DNA of 64,000 nt, taken from contig NZ_JBDNCH010000002.1 of NCBI RefSeq assembly GCF_039769985.1, positions 1,922,001-1,986,000 of the forward strand. The letters run 5' to 3'. This document shows, piece after piece, positions 1 to 10,033 of the stretch; the stretch's first letter is position 1, and every line of letters starts with the position of its first letter. Under the pieces are notes generated by a model that made no database searches, was not told where the DNA came from, and was given only the letters and a program-made list of their open reading frames with translations. The stretch comes from Ponticoccus litoralis. Its GTDB lineage: Bacteria; Pseudomonadota; Alphaproteobacteria; Rhodobacterales; Rhodobacteraceae. Position numbers and translations under genes: made by a program.

Positions 1-376
1 GGCGCGCCTTGCGGGCGCGGTGGATTTCCTTGTCGTGGCTCTGGTCGGCGGATCGGCGACCGAGGGCTACGTGTCCAAGGAGGTGATCGACGCCATGGGG
101 CCGCGCGGCGTGCTGGTGAACATCTCGCGCGGGACGACGGTCGACGAGGGGGCTTTGCTGGACGCGCTGGAAGAGGGGCGGATCGGCGGGGCCGGGCTGG
201 ATGTCTTCCTGAACGAACCCAATCTGGATCCGCGCTTCCTGAAGCTGGAGAACGTCGTGTTGCAGCCGCACCAGGGGTCCGGATCGGTCGAGACCCGGCG
301 CGATATGGCGCTGTTGCAGCTGGCCAACGTGCGGGCCTTTCTGGAGGGCGCGGCGCTGCCGACCGCGGTGAACTGA
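1..376 (+). CDS. 2-hydroxyacid dehydrogenase, C-terminal part (5' end outside window)
   Basis: The gene enters from the left edge, in frame from base 2, and stops at 374-376. About 124 residues remain. They contain the end of the NAD-binding domain and the family hallmark GVLVNISRGTTVDEGALLDA, then GLDVFLNEP carrying the catalytic glutamate and VVLQPHQGSGS carrying the catalytic histidine. This is typical of D-isomer-specific 2-hydroxyacid dehydrogenases of the glyoxylate/hydroxypyruvate reductase group, which reduce 2-keto acids with NAD(P)H in the cytoplasm. The catalytic arginine should lie upstream of the window. The exact substrate cannot be told from this fragment. It converges on the DUF6524 gene across a large hairpin. 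Confidence 0.85.
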   Translation, partial: ARLAGAVDFLVVALVGGSATEGYVSKEVIDAMGPRGVLVNISRGTTVDEGALLDALEEGRIGGAGLDVFLNEPNLDPRFLKLENVVLQPHQGSGSVETRRDMALLQLANVRAFLEGAALPTAVN

Positions 377-433
377 TCGGACAGGGTTTCGCCTCGCTTG
401 CGCGAGGCGACCGGTACGGGGTTTCACCCCGGA

Positions 434-527
434 CCCCAGGATATCTGTGGACAGAAGAAGGGGCGGGCCGGCCCCTGTTTCTTCTGTCCACAAATATCCC
501 GGGGAGCGCGAGGGGCTGGCCCCTCGC
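434..527. terminator. Bidirectional hairpin built from two inverted copies of the extragenic repeat
   Basis: Between the convergent genes ending at 376 and 567, the arms 437-464 and 471-504 are inverted copies of the ggatatctgtggacagaag box and can form a long stem. A second perfect short hairpin (arms 508-516 and 519-527) follows. The position suggests a two-way terminator. The same box recurs in many other intergenic gaps of the window. Confidence 0.6.
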
Positions 528-566
528 CCCGACGGTGCAGATCGCGGCGTCGGGGCCGGTGTGGCG

Positions 567-962
567 CTATTCTTCGACGTCGTCCATGTCGACCTGACCG
601 GACAGGCGGCGGCGGATGATGGACCAGGACAGGCCCACGCCCAGCACGATGGAGAGCGCGAGGATGCCGAGCCATGTGGCGAAGCCGGGGTTGTCGAGGC
701 TGACGAGGCCGAAGTCCCAGAGCACCCAGAGGATCGCGCCCACCAGGGCCAGCACAAGCAGCATGCCGGAGGCGCCGATCGACCGCAGGGTGGCGCGAAT
801 GTAGATCACGTAGCCCACCAGCAGGACCAGCGCCGCCAGCACGACCAGCGGCATCTGCGTGGACCAGTTGGCCTCTGCCCAGCGGAGGAAGTTGAGCCGC
901 GTCGGATTGTAGGTGGCGGCCAGCAGGAGGAAGGCGAAAAGCCAGCGAAGGGTGAAGGACAT
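567..962 (-). CDS. DUF6524 family membrane protein
   Basis: This 131-residue protein has four hydrophobic segments (about residues 5-16, 37-55, 67-84 and 96-112) and an acidic end, DMDDVEE. Length and pattern fit the small integral-membrane family DUF6524, which I know from Rhodobacterales. No function is established. The family assignment is from memory; the membrane location is directly visible. It stands alone, divergent from purA and convergent with the dehydrogenase at the left edge. Confidence 0.7.
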   Translation of the reverse strand: MSFTLRWLFAFLLLAATYNPTRLNFLRWAEANWSTQMPLVVLAALVLLVGYVIYIRATLRSIGASGMLLVLALVGAILWVLWDFGLVSLDNPGFATWLGILALSIVLGVGLSWSIIRRRLSGQVDMDDVEE

Positions 963-1112
963 GGGCGGGCTCCCGTTCGGATCGCTGCCTTGCTGCCCTC
1001 TTCATTCGCCCCTGTCCAGCCTCTTGCCGCGATTTAGCGGTTTCACCCGTGGCGCGCGGCGACTATACCGGCGCGGGTTTGCAGACATTTCCCGGCAAAG
1101 AAGGGGACCGAT

Positions 1113-2408
<1,296 letters not shown>

Positions 2409-2620
2409 GCGCGGCAGGGTGGGGGCGACTCCACCCCGCAACGACACTCTGGCGCGGCCCGGTCCCGGGCGGCGTCGCGAACCAGCCGCCGCTGCCGGGT
2501 TGGATTGACGGTGCTGTGCAGGCATGATCTGCGCGGCGCCGCAGACAGCGCGCCGATGCGGGCGCGGAATGCAGGAACGCGGGCGGGCGTCATGCCGGTC
2601 CGCGCAACGGGAGACAGGCC

Positions 2621-2851
2621 ATGGCCCTGAGTTACAAGGCGCGGCGGCGCTGGTCGCTGGTGATCCTGCTGGTGGGTCTGCCCGCCTATATCGTGGCGGC
2701 GGTGACGACCGTGAACTGGCTGGACCGGCCCTCGATCGCGGTGGAATTCCTCGTCTACGTGGGGCTGGGCTTCCTCTGGGCCTTGCCGTTCAAATTCGTC
2801 TTCAAGGGCGTGGGGCAGGCCGATCCGGAGGCCGACAAGTCCGACAAGTAA
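2621..2851 (+). CDS. DUF2842 domain-containing small membrane protein
   Basis: This 76-residue protein has a basic start (ALSYKARRRW) and two transmembrane segments (about residues 11-31 and 43-61), with WALPFKFVFKG after the second. This matches DUF2842, an alphaproteobacterial family of 70-80 residues with no known role. GGGAGA precedes the ATG. It sits alone downstream of purA. The 212 bases between purA and this gene and the 184 bases after it show no other coding signal. Confidence 0.85.
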   Translation: MALSYKARRRWSLVILLVGLPAYIVAAVTTVNWLDRPSIAVEFLVYVGLGFLWALPFKFVFKGVGQADPEADKSDK

Positions 2852-3035
2852 GGGCAAGGGTGCCCCTGCCGGAGCCTGTTGCGCCGAGGCGGTGAGCGGT
2901 CCTGATGTGCCTTGCCGGGGCCGCCTTTGTGCGGCTGGGCATGTTCGGTGCGGGGCAGGGGGCCATCCAGTGCCGTGGCACCGCAGCCCGGCCCGCCGTC
3001 CCGCAGGGCGCCCGCTGACGGGCGCCCGGGGTGCA

Positions 3036-3998
3036 TCACTTGGCGATGTCGTCTTCGAGGAAGTAGCGGATGTTGTCCTCGAAGCTGGCGTCGGCTTCCA
3101 GACCCAGCGCCTCTGCCTTGTCGGCGCGGATGTCCATGCGCCAGCCCGCGAGGATCGCGTCAAGCTCTGGCTGCTTGTTCCAGGTGATACGCTCTGCCGT
3201 TTCGGGGCCCACGACCGCCGTCATGGCGTCGATCATCTGGCGAATCGTCCAGACCCGGCCCGGCATCATCATGCAGCGGTTCTTGCCCAGCTTCTCTTCG
3301 GGGATCTCGGCGCCCTTGATCAGGTTCTCGACGCATTTGCGCGGGCTGAGGTAGTAGTGGTTGAAGTCCTCGTCCACCGGGCAATTCGCGGTCTCGCCCT
3401 GAAGCGGCTCGCGGAAGATCGACGACATGAAGCCCGAGGCCGCGCGGTTGGGCTTGCCGGGACGCACCGAGATCGTCGGCAGGCGGAAGCCGCGCCCGTC
3501 GACCAGACCGCGCCGCGAGAAGTCGTTGACCAAGAGTTCGCCGATGGCCTTCTGCGCGCCGTAGGAGGTCTGCGGGTTCAGAAGCGTCTGGTCGTTGTAG
3601 GGCTGCTCGACCTCGCCGCCGTTCACCGCCACCGAAGAGGTGAAGACCAGCACCGGCTTGGTGCCCAGCTCGCGGCAGCGTTGCAGCACGTTGAGCGTGC
3701 CCATCATGTTGACCTTGAGGCCGATATCCAGGTCCTCTTCGGCCTGCGCCGAGACGATGGCGGCCAGCAGGTAGATCACGTCGGTCTTGTCGTCGATGGT
3801 CGCCGCCAGCGATGCCGGGTCGGCGATGTCGCAGGCCGCGGTCTCGACCGTGAAACCGGCCTCGACCGGCTGCGGGTCGACGATGTCGGCAAGGACCATC
3901 GTGTCGATGGTTTCACCGCGCAGGGTGCCGCGCTCGGCCAGTTTGCGCGCCAGTTTCTGACCGACGAGACCGCCGCCGCCGATGATAAGAACCTTCAT
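3036..3998 (-). CDS. denD: D-erythronate dehydrogenase / NAD-dependent epimerase-type sugar-acid dehydrogenase (DenD family)
   Basis: This 320-residue extended-SDR protein opens with the NAD loop IIGGGGLVGQKLA. It has TSSVAVNGG (catalytic serine) and SYGAQKAIGE (catalytic Tyr and Lys), and the RPGKPN...FREPL stretch that I associate with D-erythronate dehydrogenases of the four-carbon acid pathway. Those enzymes oxidise D-erythronate to a 2-keto acid. GGAGGAGAG precedes the ATG. It is the last gene of the leftward operon starting at 9055, 14 bases after the kinase gene. In that pathway the partner would be an OtnK kinase, but the kinase here is a PfkB-type, so the substrate in this cluster may differ. 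Confidence 0.8.
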   Translation of the reverse strand: MKVLIIGGGGLVGQKLARKLAERGTLRGETIDTMVLADIVDPQPVEAGFTVETAACDIADPASLAATIDDKTDVIYLLAAIVSAQAEEDLDIGLKVNMMGTLNVLQRCRELGTKPVLVFTSSVAVNGGEVEQPYNDQTLLNPQTSYGAQKAIGELLVNDFSRRGLVDGRGFRLPTISVRPGKPNRAASGFMSSIFREPLQGETANCPVDEDFNHYYLSPRKCVENLIKGAEIPEEKLGKNRCMMMPGRVWTIRQMIDAMTAVVGPETAERITWNKQPELDAILAGWRMDIRADKAEALGLEADASFEDNIRYFLEDDIAK

Positions 3999-4012
3999 TG
4001 TCTCTCCTCCGT

Positions 4013-4918
4013 TTATTCGAAAATCTCCGGCGCCAACGCGCCGCGTTTCTGCACCACCTTGCCCGCAAGCGCCGCGCCCTGCTGCGTGGCCTCAAGGGCT
4101 GATGCGCCCGTCATGCGGGCCGCAAGGAAGCCGGCGCCGAAGCTGTCCCCGGCAGCGGTGGAATCCACGACCCGGGCCACGGGGGCGGGGTCATGGGTCG
4201 CCTCGCCTTCGTCCGCGTCCCAGATGTGGCAGCGGTCGGCGCCGTTCTTGACGACGACGGTGCGGGCCCCTGCCGCGCGGTAACGGGCGATGGTCTCGGC
4301 CGGGGTCGCGTCGCCGAAGCACATCTGTTCCTCGTCGAACGAGGGCAGCACGGTGTCGGCGACGCCCGCGCCCAGCAACAGCCCGTCGCGCATCGCCTGC
4401 GGCCCGGCCCAGAGGCGCGGGCGCAGGTTGGTGTCAAAGGCCACATGCGCGCCATTGGCCCGCGCGCGGGTCAGGGCCGCGCAGAACCGGGCGCGCGCCG
4501 CGTCCGACAGGATCGCCAGCGTTATCCCTGAGAACTGGATCACCGAGGCCTCGGCGAAGGCCGCGTCCAGCGCCGCCGCGTCATCGGCCAGCGTCTTGGC
4601 CGCCGATTGCCCGCGCCAGTAGGAAAAGCTGCGCTCTCCATCCTGCAACTGGATCATGTAGAGGCCCACGGTGCGGTCCGGGACCCGCTGCACGGCGCTG
4701 GCGTCGACACCCTGCGCCGCGATGAAATCCACCATGCTATCGGACACGGCGTCGGTGCCGACGGCGGTCAGGTAGCCGACGCCCACGTCATCGGGCAGCA
4801 GGCGGCGCGCGTACCACGCCGTGTTGAAGGTATCCCCGGCAAAACCCATGCCGAACAGCCCCCCGTCGGCGGGGGCCATCTCGACCATGATCTCTCCGAC
4901 GCAGAGCAGGCGGCTCAC
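4013..4918 (-). CDS. PfkB-family sugar-acid kinase, 2-keto-3-deoxygluconate kinase-like
   Basis: The 301-residue product starts at a GTG whose bases overlap the TGA of the upstream gene (GTGA, 4918-4915), a sign of translational coupling. A longer ATG start is possible, but the family begins at SRLLCVGEIMVEM. The substrate-binding GFAGDTFNTAWYARR lies near the N-terminus. The C-terminal PfkB signature DSTAAGDSFGAGFLAARM contains the catalytic Asp and the anion hole. Relatives phosphorylate 2-keto-3-deoxygluconate with ATP before aldol cleavage. Here it would follow a dehydratase step, since XylX-like and XylD-like enzymes are nearby. Confidence 0.85.
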   Translation of the reverse strand: MSRLLCVGEIMVEMAPADGGLFGMGFAGDTFNTAWYARRLLPDDVGVGYLTAVGTDAVSDSMVDFIAAQGVDASAVQRVPDRTVGLYMIQLQDGERSFSYWRGQSAAKTLADDAAALDAAFAEASVIQFSGITLAILSDAARARFCAALTRARANGAHVAFDTNLRPRLWAGPQAMRDGLLLGAGVADTVLPSFDEEQMCFGDATPAETIARYRAAGARTVVVKNGADRCHIWDADEGEATHDPAPVARVVDSTAAGDSFGAGFLAARMTGASALEATQQGAALAGKVVQKRGALAPEIFE

Positions 4919-6042
4919 AGCAGGCCCCGCTGGCCGAGGTTGCGCATCAGCGCGCCTGCCCCGAACTCCCACGGGGGGCATTCGGTCGACAGGCGGACGG
5001 TGTTCTTCAGCTGGCCCAGCTTGGCCTCTTCGATGCGGACCACGTCGCCCATCTTGTGGGTGAAGCCCTGACCGGGCTTGTCGCGGTCCTGAATGGGCGC
5101 GAAGAGCGTGCCGAGGAACAGCATGAAGCCGTCGGGGTACTGGTGGTGCTGGCCGATGGTCTGCTTGACGATATCGGCGGGGCGGCGGCTGATCTTGGTC
5201 ATCGAGGAATGGCCGTTCAGGGTAAAGCCGTCCTCGCCCTCGACCGTCAGGGTCAGCTCGGCGTTCTCCACGTCGTCCATGCCGAAGCTGTCATCGAACA
5301 GCCGCAGGAAGGGCCCGATCGAGCACGAGGCGTTGTTGTCCTTGGCCTTGCCCAAGAGCAGGGCCGACCGCCCCTCGACGTCGCGCAGGTTCACGTCGTT
5401 GCCCAGCGTCGCGCCGACGATCTTGCCGGTCGAGGTCACGGCGAGCACGATTTCCGGTTCCGGGTTGTTCCAGGTCGAGATCGGGTGCAGACCGATCAAA
5501 TCGCCCCAGCCGACAGAGGCCATGGGCTGGCACTTGGTGAAGACCTCGGCGTCGGGGCCGATGCCGACTTCCAGATAGGCGGACCACAGGCCCTCTGCCT
5601 GAAGGACGCGCTTGACCTCCATCGCCTTCTCGCTGCCCGGCTCGATGCCGGAAAGGCTGTCGCCGATGACCGACTGCACCTTCTTGCGGATCTCGTCGGC
5701 GCGGTCGGCGTCGCCCGCCGCCTGTTCCTCGATCACCCGTTCGACCATGCTTTCGGCGAAGGTCACGCCGCTGGCCTTCACGGCCTGAAGATCGCAGGGC
5801 GCCAGCAGCTTCAGCGTGCCAGAGGCCACGTCGTCCAGCGACCCGATCAGCTCACCCGCCGCGCCCCGGACGTAGTCCACGAGGTCGTCGCGCTCCAGCA
5901 GGGCCGAGACCGTGGGCACCTGCCGCGAGGTGATGTCCATCAGGGCGGACCCGGCGACGCGCACGACGGAGGGGCCAAGCCCCTCGCGCCAGACGCGGCC
6001 GATCAGAAGGGCGTCGGGATCGGGGTTGGATGTCGGCAGCAT
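4915..6042 (-). CDS. Fumarylacetoacetate-hydrolase-fold protein, XylX-like 2-keto-3-deoxy sugar-acid dehydratase
   Basis: The 375-residue protein is longer than ordinary FAH hydrolases (about 280) and matches the length of the XylX/KdaD subgroup, which dehydrates 2-keto-3-deoxy-pentonates to alpha-ketoglutarate semialdehyde. Visible FAH-fold features include GIGPDAEVFTKCQPMASVG, PEPEIVLAVTSTGKIVGATLG (metal-ligand glutamate region) and NDVNLRDVEGRSALLLGKAKD. The start is preceded by GAGGAG. It is translationally coupled to the kinase downstream and begins 9 bases after the FAD-linked dehydrogenase. The dehydratase role is inferred from family size and context; a hydrolase cannot be excluded. 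Confidence 0.7.
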   Translation of the reverse strand: MLPTSNPDPDALLIGRVWREGLGPSVVRVAGSALMDITSRQVPTVSALLERDDLVDYVRGAAGELIGSLDDVASGTLKLLAPCDLQAVKASGVTFAESMVERVIEEQAAGDADRADEIRKKVQSVIGDSLSGIEPGSEKAMEVKRVLQAEGLWSAYLEVGIGPDAEVFTKCQPMASVGWGDLIGLHPISTWNNPEPEIVLAVTSTGKIVGATLGNDVNLRDVEGRSALLLGKAKDNNASCSIGPFLRLFDDSFGMDDVENAELTLTVEGEDGFTLNGHSSMTKISRRPADIVKQTIGQHHQYPDGFMLFLGTLFAPIQDRDKPGQGFTHKMGDVVRIEEAKLGQLKNTVRLSTECPPWEFGAGALMRNLGQRGLL

Positions 6043-6051
6043 GGCGTCTCC

Positions 6052-7428
6052 TCAGTGGTTGTCCGGCAGCATCTTGCCGGGATTCAGGATGTTCTTGGGG
6101 TCGAACCCCTGCTTGATCGCGCGCATATAGGCCAGCGCGGGGCCGTGTTCGGCGTCCATGTAGCCCTGCTTGCCGATGCCGATCCCGTGCTCTCCGCTGA
6201 CGGTGCCGCCAAGGCGCAGCGCGGTTTCGGCCAGCTTGCCGGTGAACAGCTTGGCGCGGGCCATCTCGTCGGCATTGCCGGGATCGACCGACAGGCCGGC
6301 GTGGAAGTTGCCGTCGCCGACATGGCCGACGATGGTGCAGGTCAGACCCATGGCGACGGCGTCGCGTTGGGCCTGCACCACTGCCTCTGCCAGTTGCGAG
6401 ATCGGAACGCAAACATCCGTGGGCCAGATGTGCTTGCCGGCCCCCAGCGCGGCGGAGGCGTAATGCGCCTTGTGCCGCATCGCCCAAAGCGCGTTGCGGT
6501 CCTCTGTCGTGGTGGCGGTCTTCATGGCCTCGGCGCCGAAGTCCCCGGCGAGGGCGGCGAAGGTTTCCATCTGCTCGGTCACACCGGCGGGCGAGCCGTG
6601 GAATTCTAGGAAGAGGTGCGGCTTCTCGGGCAGGCCCGCACCGGCGTATTGGTTGAAGCCGCGCACCATCATCTCGTCCAGCAGCTCGATCCGCGCCATG
6701 GGCAGGCCGGACTGGATGGTCAGGATCACGCAATTGACCGCATCCTCGACGGACTCGAAGCGGCAGGTGGCCGCCGAGATGGCCTCGGGGATGCCGTGCA
6801 GCTTCACCGTCAGTTCGGTGATGATGCCCAGCGTGCCCTCTGACCCGATCAAGAGGTGGTTGAGGTCGTAGCCGGTCGAGGATTTGCGTGCCTTGGTGCC
6901 GGTGCGGATCACCGTGCCGTCGGCCATGACCGCCTCCATGGCGAGGATGTTGTCGCGCATGGTGCCGTATCTGACGGCGGTCGTGCCCGAGGCCCGCGTC
7001 GCCGCCATCCCGCCCATAGAGGCATCGGCGCCGGGATCGACGCTGAAGAACAGGCCCGTGGCCCGCAGTTCCTCGTTCAGCGCGATGCGCGTCAGGCCCG
7101 GTTGCACGACGGCGTTCATGTCCTCGGCATTGACCGCCAGCACGCGGTTCATCCGGTTCATGTCGAGACTGATGCCGCCACGGATCGCAAGGTGCTGGCC
7201 CTCCAGAGAGGAGGCCGCGCCGTAGGCGGTCACCGGGCAGTTTTCGTCGTGGCAGATCTTCAGGATCTCCGAGACCTCTTCGGTGGTCTCGGGATAGGCG
7301 ACGCCATGCGGCGGGGTGTCGGCGTAATAGGTCTCGTTCTGGCCGTGCAGGGCAAGGTCCGCGTCCGAGGTGGACAGGCGGTCGCCAAGCAGGTCGGTCA
7401 GGCGGGAAAGGGCGGTGTCGATGGTCAT
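6052..7428 (-). CDS. FAD-linked oxidase, D-lactate / 2-hydroxyacid dehydrogenase (cytochrome-type)
   Basis: This 458-residue protein has the FAD-binding-4 domain first (TAYGAASSLEGQHLAIRGG near residues 68-86, DPGADASMGGMAATRASGT near 133-150, GSEGTLGIITELTVKLHG near 195-212). The FAD-oxidase C domain follows, with HVGDGNFHAG and SGEHGIGIGKQGY, and it ends with LNPGKML. Such enzymes oxidise D-lactate or another D-2-hydroxyacid and pass electrons to quinone or cytochrome at the inner membrane. Its ATG overlaps the end of the lysE-like gene (ATGA, 7428-7425). In this operon the substrate is probably a hydroxyacid made from sugar acids. Confidence 0.85.
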   Translation of the reverse strand: MTIDTALSRLTDLLGDRLSTSDADLALHGQNETYYADTPPHGVAYPETTEEVSEILKICHDENCPVTAYGAASSLEGQHLAIRGGISLDMNRMNRVLAVNAEDMNAVVQPGLTRIALNEELRATGLFFSVDPGADASMGGMAATRASGTTAVRYGTMRDNILAMEAVMADGTVIRTGTKARKSSTGYDLNHLLIGSEGTLGIITELTVKLHGIPEAISAATCRFESVEDAVNCVILTIQSGLPMARIELLDEMMVRGFNQYAGAGLPEKPHLFLEFHGSPAGVTEQMETFAALAGDFGAEAMKTATTTEDRNALWAMRHKAHYASAALGAGKHIWPTDVCVPISQLAEAVVQAQRDAVAMGLTCTIVGHVGDGNFHAGLSVDPGNADEMARAKLFTGKLAETALRLGGTVSGEHGIGIGKQGYMDAEHGPALAYMRAIKQGFDPKNILNPGKMLPDNH

Positions 7429-8024
7429 GACGGGGTCAGTCCGGCGTAAAGGGCAAGGGCAACGACCGCCAGCATCGAGGCGGCCATCAGGTGGTTGATC
7501 CGGCGGTGCGCCGTCTCGGACAGGTTCAGGCGGTGCAGGGTTGCACCGGCGTAGAGCCAGCCGAGGTGGATCGGGATCCAGATCGCGGCAACGATCACCA
7601 GCTTGGCGATGGTCTCGAAGGCCAGATTGTCCGGGGCAAAGGGGAAGCCCGCGAAAAGCGTGGTGTTGACGGCATAGGCCTTGGGGTTGATCGCCTGCAA
7701 CAGCAGGCCGGAACCGATGCCGGGCGCGGTCTTGGCCTCGATGAAGGCCAGTTTCGACCCGGCAAAGGCGATCCCGGCGGCGAGATACAGCAGGTAGCCG
7801 ACAGAGGCCACCATCAGCACCGTGCGCACCACCGGAACCGCCAGCACCACGGCGGCCACGCCCGAAATCACGCCAAGCGCGACGATATTGGTGCCGATGA
7901 AGAGGCCGGTGAGATAGCGAAGCCCGGCGCGGAAGCCATAGCCCGATCCCACGCCCGCAGCCGAAAGGACACCCGGACCGGGCGTCACGATCAGAAAGAA
8001 GACGGCCGCGGCGAAGGTCAGCAT
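7425..8024 (-). CDS. LysE/RhtB family translocator
   Basis: The 199-residue membrane protein has about six hydrophobic segments. Its N-terminus, FFLIVTPGPGVLSAAGVGSG, contains the conserved PGP motif of LysE/RhtB exporters, and INPKAY in the middle is also typical. The family exports amino acids or related small metabolites across the inner membrane. It shares one base with the stop of the idnD-like gene and four with the start of the FAD-linked oxidase gene, so it is firmly within the operon. An exporter inside a catabolic operon may vent an intermediate. The substrate is unknown. Confidence 0.85.
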   Translation of the reverse strand: MLTFAAAVFFLIVTPGPGVLSAAGVGSGYGFRAGLRYLTGLFIGTNIVALGVISGVAAVVLAVPVVRTVLMVASVGYLLYLAAGIAFAGSKLAFIEAKTAPGIGSGLLLQAINPKAYAVNTTLFAGFPFAPDNLAFETIAKLVIVAAIWIPIHLGWLYAGATLHRLNLSETAHRRINHLMAASMLAVVALALYAGLTPS

Positions 8025-9055
8025 CAGGCGATTTCCAGCTGCACCTTCATGGCGCGGCTGCGGTCGCCGGCTGTGTCGAAGGCCTTCTGGAAGTCGTCGA
8101 AGGCGAAGCTATGCGTGAGCAGCGGTTTGACGTCGATCAGCCCCTTCTGCATCAGCGCGACGGCGGTGCCGAATTCCTCGTGAAAGCGGAAGGAGCCCAT
8201 CAGCGACAGTTCCTTGGCGGTGACCTGCATCAGCGGAATGCTCATGTCGCCGGACATGCCAAGCTGCACCGCAAGGCCCTGCGAGCGCAGCGCCGCGATG
8301 CCGCCGCGCAGGGCCGGTTCGGCGCCCGAGCATTCGAACAGCACATCGACGCTGCCCTTGCCCTGCTGGTACGGGGCCAGCGCCTCGGGGTCGCTGAGCG
8401 TGTTCAGCGTCATGTCCGCCCCGGCCTCGCGCGCGAAACCCAGTACGCCGTCGGCGATATCGGTGACGATGATCTCTTCGGCCCCGGCGCGACGCGCGCA
8501 AAGCACCGCCAGCACGCCGATGGGACCGGACCCGGTGACCAGCACACGCTTGCCGACGAGGCTACCGGCGCGGCGCACCGCGTGCAGCGTGACCGACAGC
8601 GGTTCGGCCATGGCGGCCTCTGCGGCACTCAGCCCCTCGGCCTTCACGCATTGCGCGGCATCGGCCACGATCACCTCGCGGAAGGCGCCCTGAATATGCG
8701 GGAAGGGCATGGCAGAGCCGTAGAAGCGCATGTTCAGGCAGTGGTTCGGCAGGCCGCGCAGACATTCCCCGCAGGCGCCGCAGGGCCGCGAGGGCGAGAC
8801 GGCCACCAGATCGCCGGGCGCCAGCCCCTCGACCCCGTCGCCGACCGCCTCGACATGGCCCGAGACCTCGTGCCCGAGGATCATCGGTTCCTTCAGGCGC
8901 ACGGTGCCGAAGCCGCCGTGTTGGTAATAGTGCAGGTCGGACCCGCAGATCCCGCCACGGGCGAGCCGAAGGCGGACCTCTCCGGCACCGGGGTCGCCCG
9001 CGTCACAGGGCGACAGGCGCAGGTCGCGCGCCGCATGGGCGTAAAGCGCTTTCAT
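8024..9055 (-). CDS. idnD: Zinc-dependent alcohol dehydrogenase, L-idonate 5-dehydrogenase-like
   Basis: The 343-residue medium-chain dehydrogenase has the catalytic-zinc residues Cys37 (GGICGSD) and His62-Glu63 (GHE). The structural-zinc cysteines are 92, 95, 98 and 106 (CGACGECLRGLPNHC). The Rossmann loop is VTGSGPIGVLA. The pattern GSDLHYYQHGGFGTVRLKEPMILGHE is characteristic of L-idonate 5-dehydrogenase, which makes 5-ketogluconate. The ATG at 9055 is chosen because the longer frame runs through the promoter region. It heads the leftward operon and faces an idnO-like SDR across a palindromic operator; the two enzymes together convert idonate to gluconate in known systems. Confidence 0.88.
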   Translation of the reverse strand: MKALYAHAARDLRLSPCDAGDPGAGEVRLRLARGGICGSDLHYYQHGGFGTVRLKEPMILGHEVSGHVEAVGDGVEGLAPGDLVAVSPSRPCGACGECLRGLPNHCLNMRFYGSAMPFPHIQGAFREVIVADAAQCVKAEGLSAAEAAMAEPLSVTLHAVRRAGSLVGKRVLVTGSGPIGVLAVLCARRAGAEEIIVTDIADGVLGFAREAGADMTLNTLSDPEALAPYQQGKGSVDVLFECSGAEPALRGGIAALRSQGLAVQLGMSGDMSIPLMQVTAKELSLMGSFRFHEEFGTAVALMQKGLIDVKPLLTHSFAFDDFQKAFDTAGDRSRAMKVQLEIA

Positions 9056-9091
9056 GGGTGTCCTCCAGGTGGCGCCTTGCATGTGCGCCGG

Positions 9092-9105
9092 AATGGTATA
9101 CCATT
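9092..9105. promoter_or_regulatory. Palindromic operator AATGGTATACCATT (site 1)
   Basis: A perfect 14-base palindrome lies in the 118-base divergent gap, 36 bases before the idnD-like start and 68 bases before the SDR start. The core TGGTATACCA recurs at 14378, 27705 and 27761. It resembles operators of FadR-type GntR regulators of hexuronate and gluconate genes (UxuR/ExuR type), so the GntR protein at 27841 is the likely ligand-controlled binder. Confidence 0.75.
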
Positions 9106-9173
9106 TTGCGCAATCAAGTCTGCTCGGGCACGAAATGTCAACCTCTGCCACGGGCGGCAGGACGGGAGGACAC

Positions 9174-9935
9174 ATGCAACTTTTCGATCTCAGCGGGCGC
9201 CGGGCGCTCGTGACCGGCTCTTCCATGGGGATCGGGTTCGCGCTGGCGCGCGGTCTGGCGCAGGCGGGGGCCTCTGTCGTTCTGAACGCGCGCAACGCCG
9301 AACGGCTGGCCGAGGCCGCCGAAGCGCTGCGGGCCGAGGGCGCGACGGTCGAAGAACTGGTCTTCGACGCCACCGATGCCGAGGGCGTGCGCGCCGCCAT
9401 CGACGGCTTCGAGGCGGAAAAGGGCGCCATCGACATCCTGGTGAACAACGCCGGGATGCAGCACCGCACCCCGCTGGAGGATTTCCCGGTCGAGGCCTTC
9501 GACCGGCTGATGCGGACCAATGTGAACTCTGCCTTCTACGTGGGCCAAGCGGTTGCGCGCCACATGATCAAGCGCGGCGCCGGACGGATCATCAATATCG
9601 CCTCGGTGCAGACGGCGCTGGCCCGGCCCGGGATCGCGCCCTACGTGGCCTCCAAGGGCGCCATCGGCAACCTGACCAAGGGCATGGCCACCGACTGGGC
9701 GAAACACGGGCTGAACTGCAACGCCATCGCGCCGGGCTATTTCGATACGCCTCTGAACGCGGCGCTGGTCGCGGATGCCGAGTTCAGCGCATGGCTGGAA
9801 AAGCGCACGCCCGCCGGGCGCTGGGGCAAGGTCGAGGAGCTGGTGGGCGCCTGCGTCTTCCTGTCGGCGCCCGCGTCCAGCTTTGTCAACGGCCATACGC
9901 TGTTCGTGGACGGCGGCATCACCGCATCCCTGTGA
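9174..9935 (+). CDS. SDR oxidoreductase, gluconate 5-dehydrogenase-like
   Basis: The 253-residue classical SDR has the NAD(P) loop TGSSMGIG at residues 14-21, NNAG at 91-94, Ser144 and the active pair Tyr157/Lys161 (YVASK), and ends DGGITASL. It most resembles gluconate 5-dehydrogenase (IdnO), which interconverts 5-ketogluconate and gluconate. The ATG at 9174 follows GGGAGGA by three bases; earlier in-frame ATGs lack a ribosome site and would run through the operator. It faces the idnD-like gene and is followed 98 bases later by a beta-hydroxyacid dehydrogenase. Confidence 0.85.
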   Translation: MQLFDLSGRRALVTGSSMGIGFALARGLAQAGASVVLNARNAERLAEAAEALRAEGATVEELVFDATDAEGVRAAIDGFEAEKGAIDILVNNAGMQHRTPLEDFPVEAFDRLMRTNVNSAFYVGQAVARHMIKRGAGRIINIASVQTALARPGIAPYVASKGAIGNLTKGMATDWAKHGLNCNAIAPGYFDTPLNAALVADAEFSAWLEKRTPAGRWGKVEELVGACVFLSAPASSFVNGHTLFVDGGITASL

Positions 9936-10033
9936 CCGACGGGCGGACGCTGTTTCGCTGACGCGAAAGGCGCCCCGCCCGCCGTCCCTTGGGGCGCAAT
10001 ACATCGAACCGGGATTTGGGAGGAGAACGGAGC